From: Pseudomonas fluorescens
Lineage (GTDB): Bacteria > Pseudomonadota > Gammaproteobacteria > Pseudomonadales > Pseudomonadaceae
Assembly (NCBI RefSeq): GCF_000967965.1
Contig: NZ_LACC01000012.1
Span: forward strand, 62,662-126,661
Length of the DNA stretch: 64,000 nucleotides
Reading direction: 5' to 3'
Shown: positions 9,891 to 18,768 of the stretch, in pieces
Layout of the letters: each line of letters starts with the position of its first letter
Position numbering within the stretch: the first letter of the stretch is position 1
Made by a program: the position numbers and the translations under genes
The notes under the pieces: generated by a model
The model's database searches: none
What the model was told of the DNA's origin: nothing
What the model saw: the letters and a program-made list of their open reading frames with translations, nothing else

Positions 9891-11099
9891 GTGCCGACCT
9901 TCGACTACCGCGCCCACGACGCCCAGGGACGATCCTGCAAGGGACGGCTGGAGGCCGATGGACCCCGCCATGGGAGACAGTTGTTGCGTGAACGTGGTTT
10001 GTGGCCGCGTGTGTTGACCGAGGTCCGGGGCGGCGGCGGTGCGGGCCGGCAGTCGCGAGGTGGACGCCTGAGTGCTGCTGATCTGGCGCTGTTGACGTTG
10101 CAACTGTCAACGCTGGTTCAGGCCGGACTGCCCCTGGAAGAAGCGCTCGATGCGGTGGCGAAGCAGAGCTCAAAGCGCAAGGTTGCGGGCTTGCTCTCGG
10201 CGGTCAGGAGCCGGGTCATGGAAGGCCACGCCCTGGCCTCGGCACTGGGGCAATTTCCACGAGCCTTCCCCGAGTTGTTCCGCGCCACCGTGGCCGCTGG
10301 AGAACGCTCGGGGCATCTGGGCCAAGTGCTGGAGCAACTGGCGGCCTACACCCAGGCCCGCCAGGCCTCGCGGCAAAAGATCCAGATGGCTCTGGTGTAC
10401 CCGTTGATCCTGATGTTGGCCAGTGTGGCGATCGTCGGTTTTCTGCTCGGTTATGTGGTGCCGGATGTGGTGAAGATCTTCGTCGACAGCGGCCAGCCGT
10501 TGCCCTGGCTGACCCAGGCGCTGATCGGCGTGAGTAACGGCCTGCGCGACCATTTCCTGTTGTTGATGAGCGTACTGGCGACGCTGTTCGGCCTGTGGCG
10601 CTGGAGCTGGCAGCAACCGAAATGGCGTCTGCGTTGGCATCGTTGGGTGCTGAATGCGCCCGTCCTCGGTGAAGTGCTGCGTGCCATGGAAGCCGCACGG
10701 TTTGCCAGCACCCTGGCAATCCTCGGCAAAAGTGCCGTGCCCTTGGTGGACGCCCTGGAAATTGCTGCCGCGGTCATCGGCAATCTGACCATCCGTGCGC
10801 GGATGGTCGATGTCGCCCGCTCGGTCCGCGAAGGCGGAACGCTGACCCGCGGCCTGGAACTGAGCGGCGACATTCCGCCGATGATGCTGCACATGATCGC
10901 CAGCGGCGAACGTGCCGGCGAGCTCGACCGCATGCTGGCCAGGGCCGCCGAACAACAGGAAAACAGCCTCGCCGCGCGCATTGCGCTGGTGGTGAGCCTC
11001 TTCGAGCCGGCGATGCTTGTGCTGATGGGCGGCGTCGTGCTGCTGATCGTCATGGCCATCCTGCTCCCGATTCTCAGCCTCAACCAATTGGTGAATTGA
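9891..11099 (+). CDS. gspF: Type II secretion inner-membrane platform protein GspF
   Basis: Polytopic platform protein (402 residues) with the duplicated GspF/PilC cytoplasmic domain and three membrane helices, near LILMLASVAIVGFLLGYVVP, FLLLMSVLATLFGLW and MLVLMGGVVLLIVMAILLPIL. Family motifs include LALLTLQLSTLVQAGLPLEEAL and FPELFRATVAAGERSG in the first repeat and GEVLRAMEAARFASTLAIL opening the second. It starts with GTG three bases after the gspE stop, and its end is followed by gspG after three bases. Confidence 0.96.
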   Translation: MPTFDYRAHDAQGRSCKGRLEADGPRHGRQLLRERGLWPRVLTEVRGGGGAGRQSRGGRLSAADLALLTLQLSTLVQAGLPLEEALDAVAKQSSKRKVAGLLSAVRSRVMEGHALASALGQFPRAFPELFRATVAAGERSGHLGQVLEQLAAYTQARQASRQKIQMALVYPLILMLASVAIVGFLLGYVVPDVVKIFVDSGQPLPWLTQALIGVSNGLRDHFLLLMSVLATLFGLWRWSWQQPKWRLRWHRWVLNAPVLGEVLRAMEAARFASTLAILGKSAVPLVDALEIAAAVIGNLTIRARMVDVARSVREGGTLTRGLELSGDIPPMMLHMIASGERAGELDRMLARAAEQQENSLAARIALVVSLFEPAMLVLMGGVVLLIVMAILLPILSLNQLVN

Positions 11100-11102
11100 T
11101 CC

Positions 11103-11558
11103 ATGCAACCTGTCCGCAAAAACCTTTCCCGTGCGCAACGCGGTTTTACCCTGATCGAAATCATGGTGGTGGTGGTCATCATCGGCGTGCTGGGGGCCAT
11201 TGTGGTGCCACAGTTCATGAGCCGCCCCGATCAAGCCAAGGTCACTGCCGCCAGAATCGATATCCAGGCCATCGCCACCGCCCTGGAAATGTACCGCCTC
11301 GACAACGCCCATTACCCCTCGACCCAGCAAGGCCTGGAAGCGTTGGTCAAACGTCCCTCCGGACTGCCCGCGGCACGGGGCTGGAACCCTCAGGGTTACC
11401 TCAAGAGCATGCCGGTCGACCCGTGGAACATGCCTTATCAGTACCTCAATCCGGGTGTGCGATCGGTAGACGGCACTTACGACCTGTATTCCCTGGGCGC
11501 CGATGGCGTAGCGGGCGGCGAAGGGTTTGCAGCCGAAATCGGCAATTGGGGCCATTGA
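11103..11558 (+). CDS. gspG: Type II secretion major pseudopilin GspG
   Basis: Major pseudopilin (151 residues). The prepilin leader is cut by prepilin peptidase between Gly14 and Phe15 in RGFTLIEIMVVVVIIGVLG; the glutamate at mature position 5 is present. The C-terminal part carries the conserved calcium-binding loop region around WNMPYQYLNPG, DLYSLGADG and AAEIGNW. It assembles the periplasmic piston. No prepilin peptidase gene (gspO) lies in this operon; the type IV pilus PilD would normally serve. Confidence 0.97.
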   Translation: MQPVRKNLSRAQRGFTLIEIMVVVVIIGVLGAIVVPQFMSRPDQAKVTAARIDIQAIATALEMYRLDNAHYPSTQQGLEALVKRPSGLPAARGWNPQGYLKSMPVDPWNMPYQYLNPGVRSVDGTYDLYSLGADGVAGGEGFAAEIGNWGH

Positions 11559-11561
11559 TCC

Positions 11562-12029
11562 GTGGGCTACCGCTGCCGAGGGTTTACCTTGCTGGAAATG
11601 ATGGTCGTGATTGTCGTGGTCGGCATATTGCTGGGCATGGTGAGCCTTGCCGGTGGGGGTAATCTCGCGCGTCAGGTCAAGCAGGAAGCCGAGGCGATGG
11701 TGCAGGTGATTCATCAACTGCGTGAGCGTGCGGTGTTCGAAGGCCAGGAATATGGCCTGCGCCTGAGTGCCGATGGCTACCGGGTGATGCATCTGGGTGT
11801 TCGTGGATGGGAGCCGGTGAAGGAACTGACCGACTGGCCTCTGAACGTGCGAGTACGTTTGCAGCAGGACGGCTATGGGGCAGGGCTGGGCGCCGACGAA
11901 GGCCCCCCGCAGTTGCTGTTGCTCAGCAACGATGAAACCAGTGCCTTCACGCTGGCATTCGAGTCCGGCAACAGGACCTGGCTGAGCCTGTCCGGCGATG
12001 GCATCGGCGAGGTGGCGATCGATGACTAG
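11562..12029 (+). CDS. gspH: Type II secretion minor pseudopilin GspH
   Basis: Minor pseudopilin (155 residues) starting at GTG 11562. The processing site is RGFTLLEMMVVIVVVGILLG with cleavage after Gly7 and Glu at mature position 5. The rest is a divergent beta-rich head (EYGLRLSADGYRVMHL) as expected for GspH. The stop overlaps the ATG of gspI by several bases. Confidence 0.93.
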   Translation: MGYRCRGFTLLEMMVVIVVVGILLGMVSLAGGGNLARQVKQEAEAMVQVIHQLRERAVFEGQEYGLRLSADGYRVMHLGVRGWEPVKELTDWPLNVRVRLQQDGYGAGLGADEGPPQLLLLSNDETSAFTLAFESGNRTWLSLSGDGIGEVAIDD

Positions 12030-12405
12030 CCGGTCATCCTTGTCGTCCATGGGTGGCTTCACGCTGCTGGAGATCATGGTGGCCCTGGCGGTCTTCGCGA
12101 CACTGGCGGCAGCCGTGCTGTCGGCCAGTCAATACGCGGTGAAGCAGTGCGGCGCTGTTGAGGAGCGACTGTTTGCGGCGTGGCTGGCGGACAACCGGTT
12201 GAACGAGCTACGCCTGCAATCCGGCTTGGCGGCCGGCCAGCAACAACAGATCGTGTCCATGGATCAGCGCGATTGGGTGCTGCAACAGCACATCAGCGCC
12301 ACCGGCGATCCGCGTTTGCTCCAGGTCGACATTCAGGTCAGCCCGGCGAACAGTGCGCACGCCTTGCATCGTGCCAGTGGCTGGATACTTGCGGTTCATG
12401 ACTAG
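12022..12405 (+). CDS. gspI: Type II secretion minor pseudopilin GspI
   Basis: Minor pseudopilin (127 residues) of the pseudopilus tip complex with GspJ and GspK. ATG 12022 lies inside the end of gspH. The processing site GGFTLLEIMVALAVFATLAA is cut after Gly12. The family pattern AAWLADNRLNELRL follows the helix. The gene ends over the gspJ start. Confidence 0.93.
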   Translation: MTSRSSLSSMGGFTLLEIMVALAVFATLAAAVLSASQYAVKQCGAVEERLFAAWLADNRLNELRLQSGLAAGQQQQIVSMDQRDWVLQQHISATGDPRLLQVDIQVSPANSAHALHRASGWILAVHD

Positions 12406-12940
12406 GCAGCGTGGGTTCACCTTGCTGGAGCTGGTTATCGCCATGGCCATCTTCGCCGTGCTGGGGCTGGCCAGTTGGGGCTTGTTCGATAGCGTGCTGC
12501 GAGTGCAACAGGGCACGGCGGCCCACGAGCGAGAGCTGAGGAGCCTGCAACGAGCGATGGCGGTGATCGAGCGGGATCTGCTGCACGTCACCGCACAGCC
12601 GGTGGTGCTCGCAGCGCCGCTTTTGCAGTTCCAGCGCAGTCACTGGCGCAATCCTCTGGACCAGCCGCGCAGTGAGCGCCAGATGCTGACCTATCGACTC
12701 GACGGCGGCGTGCTGTGGCGCGAAAGCCAGGGCGAAGGTACGGAGTTGGTGCAGCGGCAAAAACTGCTCGAAGGCGTTCGTGAGTTGCGCTGGCGTCTGT
12801 TCGACAGCCAGTCCGGCTGGGTCGCTCATTGGGTGGCCGGGCAGGAGGCGAAGGCGCTCATGGCGCTGGAGGTGCAAGTCTCTGTCGGGCGCTTCGAATC
12901 GATTCGTCGGGTGTTGCCGATGCCGGGTGCATTGCCGTGA
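12398..12940 (+). CDS. gspJ: Type II secretion minor pseudopilin GspJ
   Basis: Minor pseudopilin (180 residues). ATG 12398 gives MTRQRGFTLLELVIAMAIFA, cut after Gly6. The motif LQRAMAVIERDLLHV is typical of GspJ. A longer frame exists upstream but lies inside gspI, and the prepilin leader fixes the start. Its last bases overlap the GTG of gspK. Confidence 0.93.
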   Translation: MTRQRGFTLLELVIAMAIFAVLGLASWGLFDSVLRVQQGTAAHERELRSLQRAMAVIERDLLHVTAQPVVLAAPLLQFQRSHWRNPLDQPRSERQMLTYRLDGGVLWRESQGEGTELVQRQKLLEGVRELRWRLFDSQSGWVAHWVAGQEAKALMALEVQVSVGRFESIRRVLPMPGALP

Positions 12941-13788
12941 ACGGGCGCCAACGCGGCATTGCGTTGATCAGTGTATTGCTGGTCATGAGCCTGGCACTGC
13001 TGATCATTGGTGGCGTGTTGCGCAGCCATCACCTTTCGCTGCAAAGCAGTGGGCAACAGTTGCAGCAAATACAGCTGCGGCAACTCGCATTGGGCGGGGA
13101 AACCTGGGCGTTGTTGCTGTTGCGCGACGCGTTGCAGGACGCAAAAAAACCCGTCGAGCGGATTCAAGGCTGGACGGCCATGGCACCGGGTTTCGAGGTT
13201 GAAGATGCGCAGATCCGAATCGATATCGATGACCTCGCCGGACGCTTCAATCTCAATGGGTTGTTACGCCAGGGGCAGGTGGATCAGGTCACCCTCAACC
13301 GTTGGGCGCGCCTGCTCGAGTTGCTCGAACTGCCTCCTCTGCAACTGAGCCAGGTCGGGCCGCTGGGGGAACTGAGCCGACTGCGCTTGCTGCCTGGCAT
13401 TGACGCTCGCCTGCTGCAGCGGCTGGAACCCTGGGTGGCGCTGCTGCCCGCCGACACCGCCTTGAACATCAACACCGCACCGGCGCTGCTGTTGAGAACA
13501 CTCGGCGAGGTGGACGCCGCGACCGCCGATGCGCTGGCGCATCAGGCGGCAACAATGCCCTGGGCGAGCGTCCAGGCGTTTACCCAGGACCCGTTGCTCT
13601 CCGGGCAGGGCCTGAGCAGTCACGGGCTTGGCACCCAAAGCCGCTGGTATCGGATAAGGGTGCAGGTGACCCGGGACGGGCGCGAACTGCACTTGGCCAC
13701 GGATGTCGGACACGACCCCAAGACTCGACAACTGACGGTGCTGCAACGACGTTTTCTTCCCATGAGTAGCCACGAGAGACCGCGATGA
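12937..13788 (+). CDS. gspK: Type II secretion minor pseudopilin GspK
   Basis: Tip pseudopilin (283 residues). GTG 12937 gives MNGRQRGIALISVLLVMSLA. As is usual for GspK, the mature position 5 is not glutamate. The large head includes the family segment IDDLAGRFNLNGLL and the helix-hairpin-helix-like region ALNINTAPALLLRTL. An upstream in-frame extension is rejected because it would overlap most of the end of gspJ and hide the leader. Confidence 0.94.
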   Translation: MNGRQRGIALISVLLVMSLALLIIGGVLRSHHLSLQSSGQQLQQIQLRQLALGGETWALLLLRDALQDAKKPVERIQGWTAMAPGFEVEDAQIRIDIDDLAGRFNLNGLLRQGQVDQVTLNRWARLLELLELPPLQLSQVGPLGELSRLRLLPGIDARLLQRLEPWVALLPADTALNINTAPALLLRTLGEVDAATADALAHQAATMPWASVQAFTQDPLLSGQGLSSHGLGTQSRWYRIRVQVTRDGRELHLATDVGHDPKTRQLTVLQRRFLPMSSHERPR

Positions 13789-14891
13789 ACACTTGGCTTT
13801 ACCTGACCGCCGAGGGGCAAGACGCACCATCGGGCCTCTGGCCCTGCGTCCTGTGGTCGCCAACCCTTCGACGCCTGCCGATGCCGCTGAATCAGGCGGC
13901 CTCCGCATTGCAGGGGCAGGTAGTTGATGTGCTGTTGCCCATGGAAATGTGCAGTTGGGTTCGCAGCGAGCCATGGCCGTCGCGACGCAGGCCCGAAGCC
14001 CAGGCCATGGCCTACGCCGTGGAAGATCAACTGAGTGACGCGCTGGAAGTTGTGCATCTGAGCGTTGGCGCTCGTGATCGTGACGGCTGCTACCCGGTCA
14101 TGGTCATTGACCGCGAACGGTTGGCCGCCGTACTCGACTTGCTGCGCGAGGCGGGTATTGAGGTGCGCGGGGTGTTCGTCGATGCCGATCTGTTGTCCGG
14201 TGATCAGCCGTGCGGCGCATGGTGGTTCGGTCGCTGGTTGTTGGGTGCAGGCCTGTCGGCGCGCCTGGCGTTGTCGCAAGACGACCTGGCACTGCTCACG
14301 CCGTTATTGCCCAAGGACATGCAATGGCTGGACGAGCGTGAGGCCCCTGCCGTCATCGACCAATGCCTGGCCCACCGCCCAACCCAGGCCATCAACCTGC
14401 TGCAGGGGGCGTTCGCCCCACGGGGCAAGCGTCTGCCCTGGCGTGCCGGCGGGTGGGCGCTGTTGATGCTGGCACTGTTGACCTGGGGTGCCAGCGAAAC
14501 GCGGATCCGCTTCCTCGACAGCGAAGCCCGGCGCCTGGCCACCCAGAATGAACAGCGATTCAAGGCGCTTTACCCGGAGCAAAGCCGCATCGTCGATATG
14601 TCAGCGCAACTCAAGGCCCTGCAAAGCCAGCCTGTGGATTCGCAAAACACCCGCATTGCCGGGCTGGTCCGGTTGATTGAGCAGGTGATTGGCGCCAGCC
14701 CGGTCGAGGTCCAGCGCATCGAGTTTCGAGCAGGCGAAGGCTGGAAAATCCAGCTGACCGCCAGCGGCTTTACCGAGCTGGAACAATTGCGTGAACGCGG
14801 GCGACAACAGGGCATGCCCGTCCGGCTCGACAGCGCGAATAAAGCCGCTGACCGGGTGCACGCCACCCTCACCGTGGAGGACGAGGCATGA
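13785..14891 (+). CDS. gspL: Type II secretion inner-membrane protein GspL
   Basis: Bitopic protein (368 residues) that anchors the GspE ATPase. The N-terminal cytoplasmic part has an actin-like fold. One membrane helix (AGGWALLMLALLTWGA, near residue 230) is followed by a periplasmic ferredoxin-like domain with ALQSQPVDSQNTRIAGLVRLI. The start overlaps gspK by ATGA, and the end overlaps gspM the same way. Confidence 0.92.
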   Translation: MNTWLYLTAEGQDAPSGLWPCVLWSPTLRRLPMPLNQAASALQGQVVDVLLPMEMCSWVRSEPWPSRRRPEAQAMAYAVEDQLSDALEVVHLSVGARDRDGCYPVMVIDRERLAAVLDLLREAGIEVRGVFVDADLLSGDQPCGAWWFGRWLLGAGLSARLALSQDDLALLTPLLPKDMQWLDEREAPAVIDQCLAHRPTQAINLLQGAFAPRGKRLPWRAGGWALLMLALLTWGASETRIRFLDSEARRLATQNEQRFKALYPEQSRIVDMSAQLKALQSQPVDSQNTRIAGLVRLIEQVIGASPVEVQRIEFRAGEGWKIQLTASGFTELEQLRERGRQQGMPVRLDSANKAADRVHATLTVEDEA

Positions 14892-15319
14892 AGCAGGCAT
14901 GGCGACGCATTTCCGAGCGCGAACAACGGCTGTTGCAGGTGCTGGGGGCTTTTTTGTTGGCTGTCGTGGCTTTCAGCCTGATCTGGCAACCGACCCGGCA
15001 GCGGCTGGAAACAGCCGAGCGACAATACCAACAGCAGGCGGGGCTGGCCGCACAACTGCAACAGGCGTTGCCGCGCAGCCATGTCCCCGTCGACAGCGAA
15101 AAACCGCTTTCACTGCGCATCAGCGAAAGCGCTGCGGCGGCGGGGCTGGAGATCCGTCAGATGGAGAGTGACAGTGATCTGCTGCGCGTGACCCTCAATG
15201 GCAATGCGCAGCCCTTGATGCAGTGGCTCGATGGGATCGAGCGCGATGGAGTCGCGCTGCAAACCCTGACGCTGGAGAAGCGTGACGATGCCCTGGAGGC
15301 GCGGGTGGTGCTCAGGTAG
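14888..15319 (+). CDS. gspM: Type II secretion inner-membrane protein GspM
   Basis: Small bitopic partner of GspL (143 residues). The N-terminal segment RRISEREQRLLQVLGAFLLA with a single membrane helix is the GspM signature; a periplasmic domain with LRISESAAAAGLEIRQME follows. It is the last gene of the operon; no gspN or gspO follows. A strong bidirectional terminator lies 15 bases after the stop. Confidence 0.9.
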   Translation: MKQAWRRISEREQRLLQVLGAFLLAVVAFSLIWQPTRQRLETAERQYQQQAGLAAQLQQALPRSHVPVDSEKPLSLRISESAAAAGLEIRQMESDSDLLRVTLNGNAQPLMQWLDGIERDGVALQTLTLEKRDDALEARVVLR

Positions 15320-15333
15320 TTGCACTACCGTTC

Positions 15334-15371
15334 AATGAAAAACACCCGGTTTATGCTGGGCGTTTTTCATT
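15334..15371. terminator. Bidirectional terminator between gspM and ptuB
   Basis: The 14-nt arms AATGAAAAACACCC and GGGCGTTTTTCATT pair apart from one A-C mismatch, around a short GGTTTATGCT-type loop. A-rich and T-rich flanks on both strands fit termination of the convergent gsp and ptuAB transcripts. Confidence 0.8.
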
Positions 15372-15381
15372 GTGCAGATTT

Positions 15382-16026
15382 TCAGTGTCCAATGAGCTGT
15401 TCGGCGTAGCGTGCGATCACGTGATCGAAAGCTTTTTGCTCAAGGATACTGTTAGAGCGAATAGCAGCAACGAGGCGGACCAGGTCTTCCTCACTGGCCT
15501 GTGTGATGAACTCGTCATCGAATAAACCACGGATTGTGCTCTGTCGGCGATTGTTGAGGTAGGCAATATCGAGTGCCAGTACTTCAATCATTTTCGTTGC
15601 CGGCAGATCGTCTCGTTCGGTTGCTTGAATTTCGCCGGTCTGCAGATAACGGAAACGGTGCTCGCAATGCTCATCCATCGGTGAGATATGCTGCGCTTCG
15701 TCAAACCAGTTGCCTTTGCGATGACCGCAGTGCAATGGATTGCCAGGTGTTGTCTCTCGCAGGCAGGAGGCGTGGAGGTTATGGTACTCCAATGCCAACT
15801 CCTCATAGTGTTCTTGAGGCCTGAAGTGTTCGATATGACTGCTGGCAGTATCTATCTCTCTACCGCAGTAGCAACAGAAGAAGCCTTGTTCTTGCAGCAA
15901 ACTGTTGTGCAAATCACGCTTTTGCGGATTTTGCAGTGTTGGATAAGTAGGACTCCACTCTTCGTTTGCCGAGCTTTTCCATCTTGTAAATGAAGCGGGT
16001 TCAATTCCTTTGAGCACTCGTTTCAT
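15382..16026 (-). CDS. ptuB: Septu-type HNH endonuclease PtuB
   Basis: 214-residue HNH nuclease of the TIGR02646/PtuB family. A zinc CxxC pair is in FFCCYCGREI (Cys51, Cys54). The first catalytic histidine region is HIEHFRPQ (residues 64-71), the asparagine/histidine pair is in YHNLHASC (81-88), and a second metal pair is in CGHRKGNW (100-107). The start overlaps the upstream ATPase gene by ATGA, which indicates translational coupling and fits the PtuA-PtuB complex of Septu. In that system the ATPase senses infection and the nuclease cuts nucleic acid. No retron reverse transcriptase or msr-msd lies beside it, so it is the stand-alone Septu form rather than a retron-Ec78 effector pair. Confidence 0.85.
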   Translation of the reverse strand: MKRVLKGIEPASFTRWKSSANEEWSPTYPTLQNPQKRDLHNSLLQEQGFFCCYCGREIDTASSHIEHFRPQEHYEELALEYHNLHASCLRETTPGNPLHCGHRKGNWFDEAQHISPMDEHCEHRFRYLQTGEIQATERDDLPATKMIEVLALDIAYLNNRRQSTIRGLFDDEFITQASEEDLVRLVAAIRSNSILEQKAFDHVIARYAEQLIGH

Positions 16027-17294
16027 TTACCGAGGATCTCCTTGCGCCTGATCAGCGCCTCTGCTCCAGCGAATTCCGGAAGATCAGGGGCTCTCAACTT
16101 CAGTGCCTTGAGTTGCGCCTTGGCTTTCTTCAGGTCGTTGTCTTCCAGTGTTGAAAACAGTTCCGAGAGCATTTTTTCAATTTCGGGTTCGCGTTGGGTA
16201 ACCCCCATCACTTCCTCCAGCACGCTGCTGGAGTCCAGGCCGTAGGTGACCCGTGGGTGGGATGGATCGCCGTTGTGCAGAATGATGACTTCTTCGGGCT
16301 TGAGGCTACCGATGATTTGAGGGGAGTGGCTGGCGGCGATGAATTGGACTTTCGGGAAAACTTGTTTCAGCGCAGGCACGATGTTGCGTTGCCAGGCTGG
16401 GTGAAGATGGATGTCCAGTTCGTCGATGATGACTACGCCTGAAGTGTTTTTCAGGACGTCCTTGCCCATGTGAGGGTTGAGGATGCACATGCGACGTGCG
16501 ATGTCTGCGAAGAGGGCGACCATGCCTCGCTGGCCGTCACTAAGGTTGTTGAAGGGAATGGTTATGCCTCCTTCAACATCTATCAATAGGCTTTGAAGCC
16601 TGAGGTCGTAACGAAGGTTTTTTGCATTCGGCAGAGCTATCCCGATTGCTTGATTAACCAGCGTCAGTTCGTCATCGAATGTCGGTATTGCCGTTTTTGA
16701 ATCCAGCAAACTTTGCATGCGTTCGAGCGTCTTGCCGATCAGCCAACTTTCGAAGTCTTTTAAGTCGGTAACTGCATCAAACCAATTCGTGTATCCGTCC
16801 AAGCGGGAGATTTTTTGCTGTGCCGCAAACTCGGCCGAAATATTTGCGCCTTTCCATTGACGATTAGATCGATAGAAAGCGAGAACGGGTAGCTCGACAC
16901 TTTCTCCGAGGTCGAACTTTGCGAGCTCTTTATCTGTTGCAAGCATTAACTCAAGATCTACCAAAGGAGGGAGATGCTCACTCGCTTGAGTGGTTTCCCA
17001 TTTATTGACTCCTAAAATATCTCCCTGAGCTGCAAGCAGAAGCGGGAACTTTCTTTCGAAGCGGCTACGGCTTTCAAATTTGTTGATGACAAAGCGCACG
17101 TCGTTCAGGTCTAAGCCGATGGGCTGTAGTTTTATCGAATTCGCATATTCAATGAACGAAACGGCCGCAGCCTGCAACAAAGAAGTCTTCCCGCTCCCAT
17201 TAACCCCCACCACCAGATTGAAACCCGGCTGAAAGTCGAAAGTAGCATCTTCGTAACAACGAAAATTTTGAATGTGGAGACGGTCCAGGCGCAT
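16023..17294 (-). CDS. ptuA: Septu-type AAA/ABC ATPase PtuA
   Basis: 423-residue ATPase of the SMC/RecF-like (OLD/PtuA) class. The N-terminal RLHIQNFRCYEDATFDF leads into Walker A GVNGSGKT (30-37). An ABC-signature-like LSDGQRG is at 251-257, Walker B VVIIDELD at 287-294 with the D-loop HLHPAW, and the switch histidine in ASHSPQI (321-327). A coiled middle region separates the two halves. It is the first gene of the ptuAB pair, 78 bases from the MFS gene on the same strand. Base composition is lower in GC than the flanking gsp and MFS genes, which suggests acquisition by transfer. The family could also be read generically as an AAA_21 ATPase; the partner nuclease makes Septu the best call. 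Confidence 0.85.
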   Translation of the reverse strand: MRLDRLHIQNFRCYEDATFDFQPGFNLVVGVNGSGKTSLLQAAAVSFIEYANSIKLQPIGLDLNDVRFVINKFESRSRFERKFPLLLAAQGDILGVNKWETTQASEHLPPLVDLELMLATDKELAKFDLGESVELPVLAFYRSNRQWKGANISAEFAAQQKISRLDGYTNWFDAVTDLKDFESWLIGKTLERMQSLLDSKTAIPTFDDELTLVNQAIGIALPNAKNLRYDLRLQSLLIDVEGGITIPFNNLSDGQRGMVALFADIARRMCILNPHMGKDVLKNTSGVVIIDELDIHLHPAWQRNIVPALKQVFPKVQFIAASHSPQIIGSLKPEEVIILHNGDPSHPRVTYGLDSSSVLEEVMGVTQREPEIEKMLSELFSTLEDNDLKKAKAQLKALKLRAPDLPEFAGAEALIRRKEILGK

Positions 17295-17372
17295 TCTGGC
17301 TTCCCTTTACCAAGACTGACGAATGCCGTCAGTGTACCTTGGCTCGCGATTACCGCTAGGGTGCAGTTGTGG

Positions 17373-18650
17373 CTAAACCTTCGCTGTACCCGGCAACAAC
17401 GGCAACTTCGCCAGCTTCAACGCGACCAGCAGCGCAATCACCAGCAGCGTGCCGATGAACAACCCGATGCCGTTCCAACCGCCCAGGTGCCAGAACGCGC
17501 CACCCGCCGTACCGGCGATGCTCCCCCCTGCGTAGTAGCTGAACAGGTACAAGGACGATGCTTGCCCCTTGGCCCTGGTGGCGCGGCGGCCGATCCAGCT
17601 GCTGGCCACCGAGTGGGCGCCAAAGAAGCCGAAGGTAAAGATCAGCATGCCGATGATCACCAGCGGCAATGGCGTGAACATCGTCAGGGCGAGACCACCG
17701 ATCATCAGCGCGATGGTGCTCCAGAGCACTTTGCGGCGACCGAGTCTGTCGGCTAGCGAGCCGATTTTCGCTGAGCTGTAGATGCCCGACAGGTACACCA
17801 CCGACAGCAACCCGACAAAGGCCTGTTCCATGTGGTACGGCGCGGCCAGCAGGCGATAGCCGATGTAGTTGAACAGCGTGACGAACGCGCCCATCAACAC
17901 AAAGGCTTCAAGAAACAGCAGCGGCAGGCCGGCGTCGCGAAAGTGCATGGTGAAACCGTCGAGCAGGCTGCGCGGGTGCAGCGAGCGGGCGTGGAAGTTG
18001 CGCGATTCCGGGAGGATTTTCCAGAACACCGCCGCGGCAATCAGGGCCAGGCCACCGATCACCAGCATCGCCGTGTGCCAGCTGACGAAGTCGATCAATA
18101 CCCCGGTGATTAAGCGCCCGCTCATCCCGCCAATCGCGTTGCCACCGATGTACAACCCCATGGCGAGGCCGATGTGCTGTGGGTGGATCTCTTCGCTCAA
18201 GTAAGTCATCGCAACCGCGGCCAGACCGCTCAACGACAATCCAATCAGCGCACGCATCAGCAGCACACCGTGCCAGCTCGGCATCATCGCACTGGCCATG
18301 GTGCACAGCGCAGCGGCGAACAGTGCGGCCACCATCACCGGTTTGCGCCCGACCCGATCGGAAATCGGGCCGGTGATCAGCAGGCCGATAGCAAGCATGC
18401 CGGTAGCGATAGACAGGATCAGGCTGCTCTGCGCTGCGTTGATGGAGTACTCGTGGGACAGCAGCGGCATCATCGGCTGCACGCAATAGAGCAGGGCGAA
18501 AGTCGCGAAGCCGCCGCAGAACAACGCCAGCACCGTGCGCATGAACGCCGGGGTGCCTTTTTCGATGTAGATCTCCGCCAGCTCAGCGGCGATAGCGTCC
18601 GGTGCTGCGGGAGGAACTTCATGGGCGAGTGGGGCGACAGCAGTTTTCAC
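17373..18650 (-). CDS. MFS transporter
   Basis: Twelve-helix major facilitator (425 residues), drug/metabolite-efflux type. The loop 2-3 motif A is GPISDRVGRKPVM and its echo in the second half is GSLADRLGRRKVL. The start is taken as GTG 18650 (VKTAVAPLAHEV), with GAGGT a few bases before it; the longer frame reaching 18770 would run over the start of the divergent LysR gene. The hydrophilic N-terminal ~45 residues are longer than average. The divergent LysR gene 118 bases away is its likely regulator. The substrate cannot be told. Confidence 0.88.
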   Translation of the reverse strand: MKTAVAPLAHEVPPAAPDAIAAELAEIYIEKGTPAFMRTVLALFCGGFATFALLYCVQPMMPLLSHEYSINAAQSSLILSIATGMLAIGLLITGPISDRVGRKPVMVAALFAAALCTMASAMMPSWHGVLLMRALIGLSLSGLAAVAMTYLSEEIHPQHIGLAMGLYIGGNAIGGMSGRLITGVLIDFVSWHTAMLVIGGLALIAAAVFWKILPESRNFHARSLHPRSLLDGFTMHFRDAGLPLLFLEAFVLMGAFVTLFNYIGYRLLAAPYHMEQAFVGLLSVVYLSGIYSSAKIGSLADRLGRRKVLWSTIALMIGGLALTMFTPLPLVIIGMLIFTFGFFGAHSVASSWIGRRATRAKGQASSLYLFSYYAGGSIAGTAGGAFWHLGGWNGIGLFIGTLLVIALLVALKLAKLPLLPGTAKV

Positions 18651-18768
18651 GTTGGACCTCGGAGGGCGCAGCCGGTCAGGCAATGAAAAAAGCATATAGC
18701 TGGCTAATGATTCAATCCAATATATTGTTCGACCTGTTTGATAGCTTTTACGACCTAATGGGGTTTCC

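Noticed and set aside
17295..17372. Possible retron (reverse transcriptase or msr-msd) linked to PtuAB
   Set aside because: The only free space beside ptuAB is 78 bases, with no reverse transcriptase motif in either neighbour.
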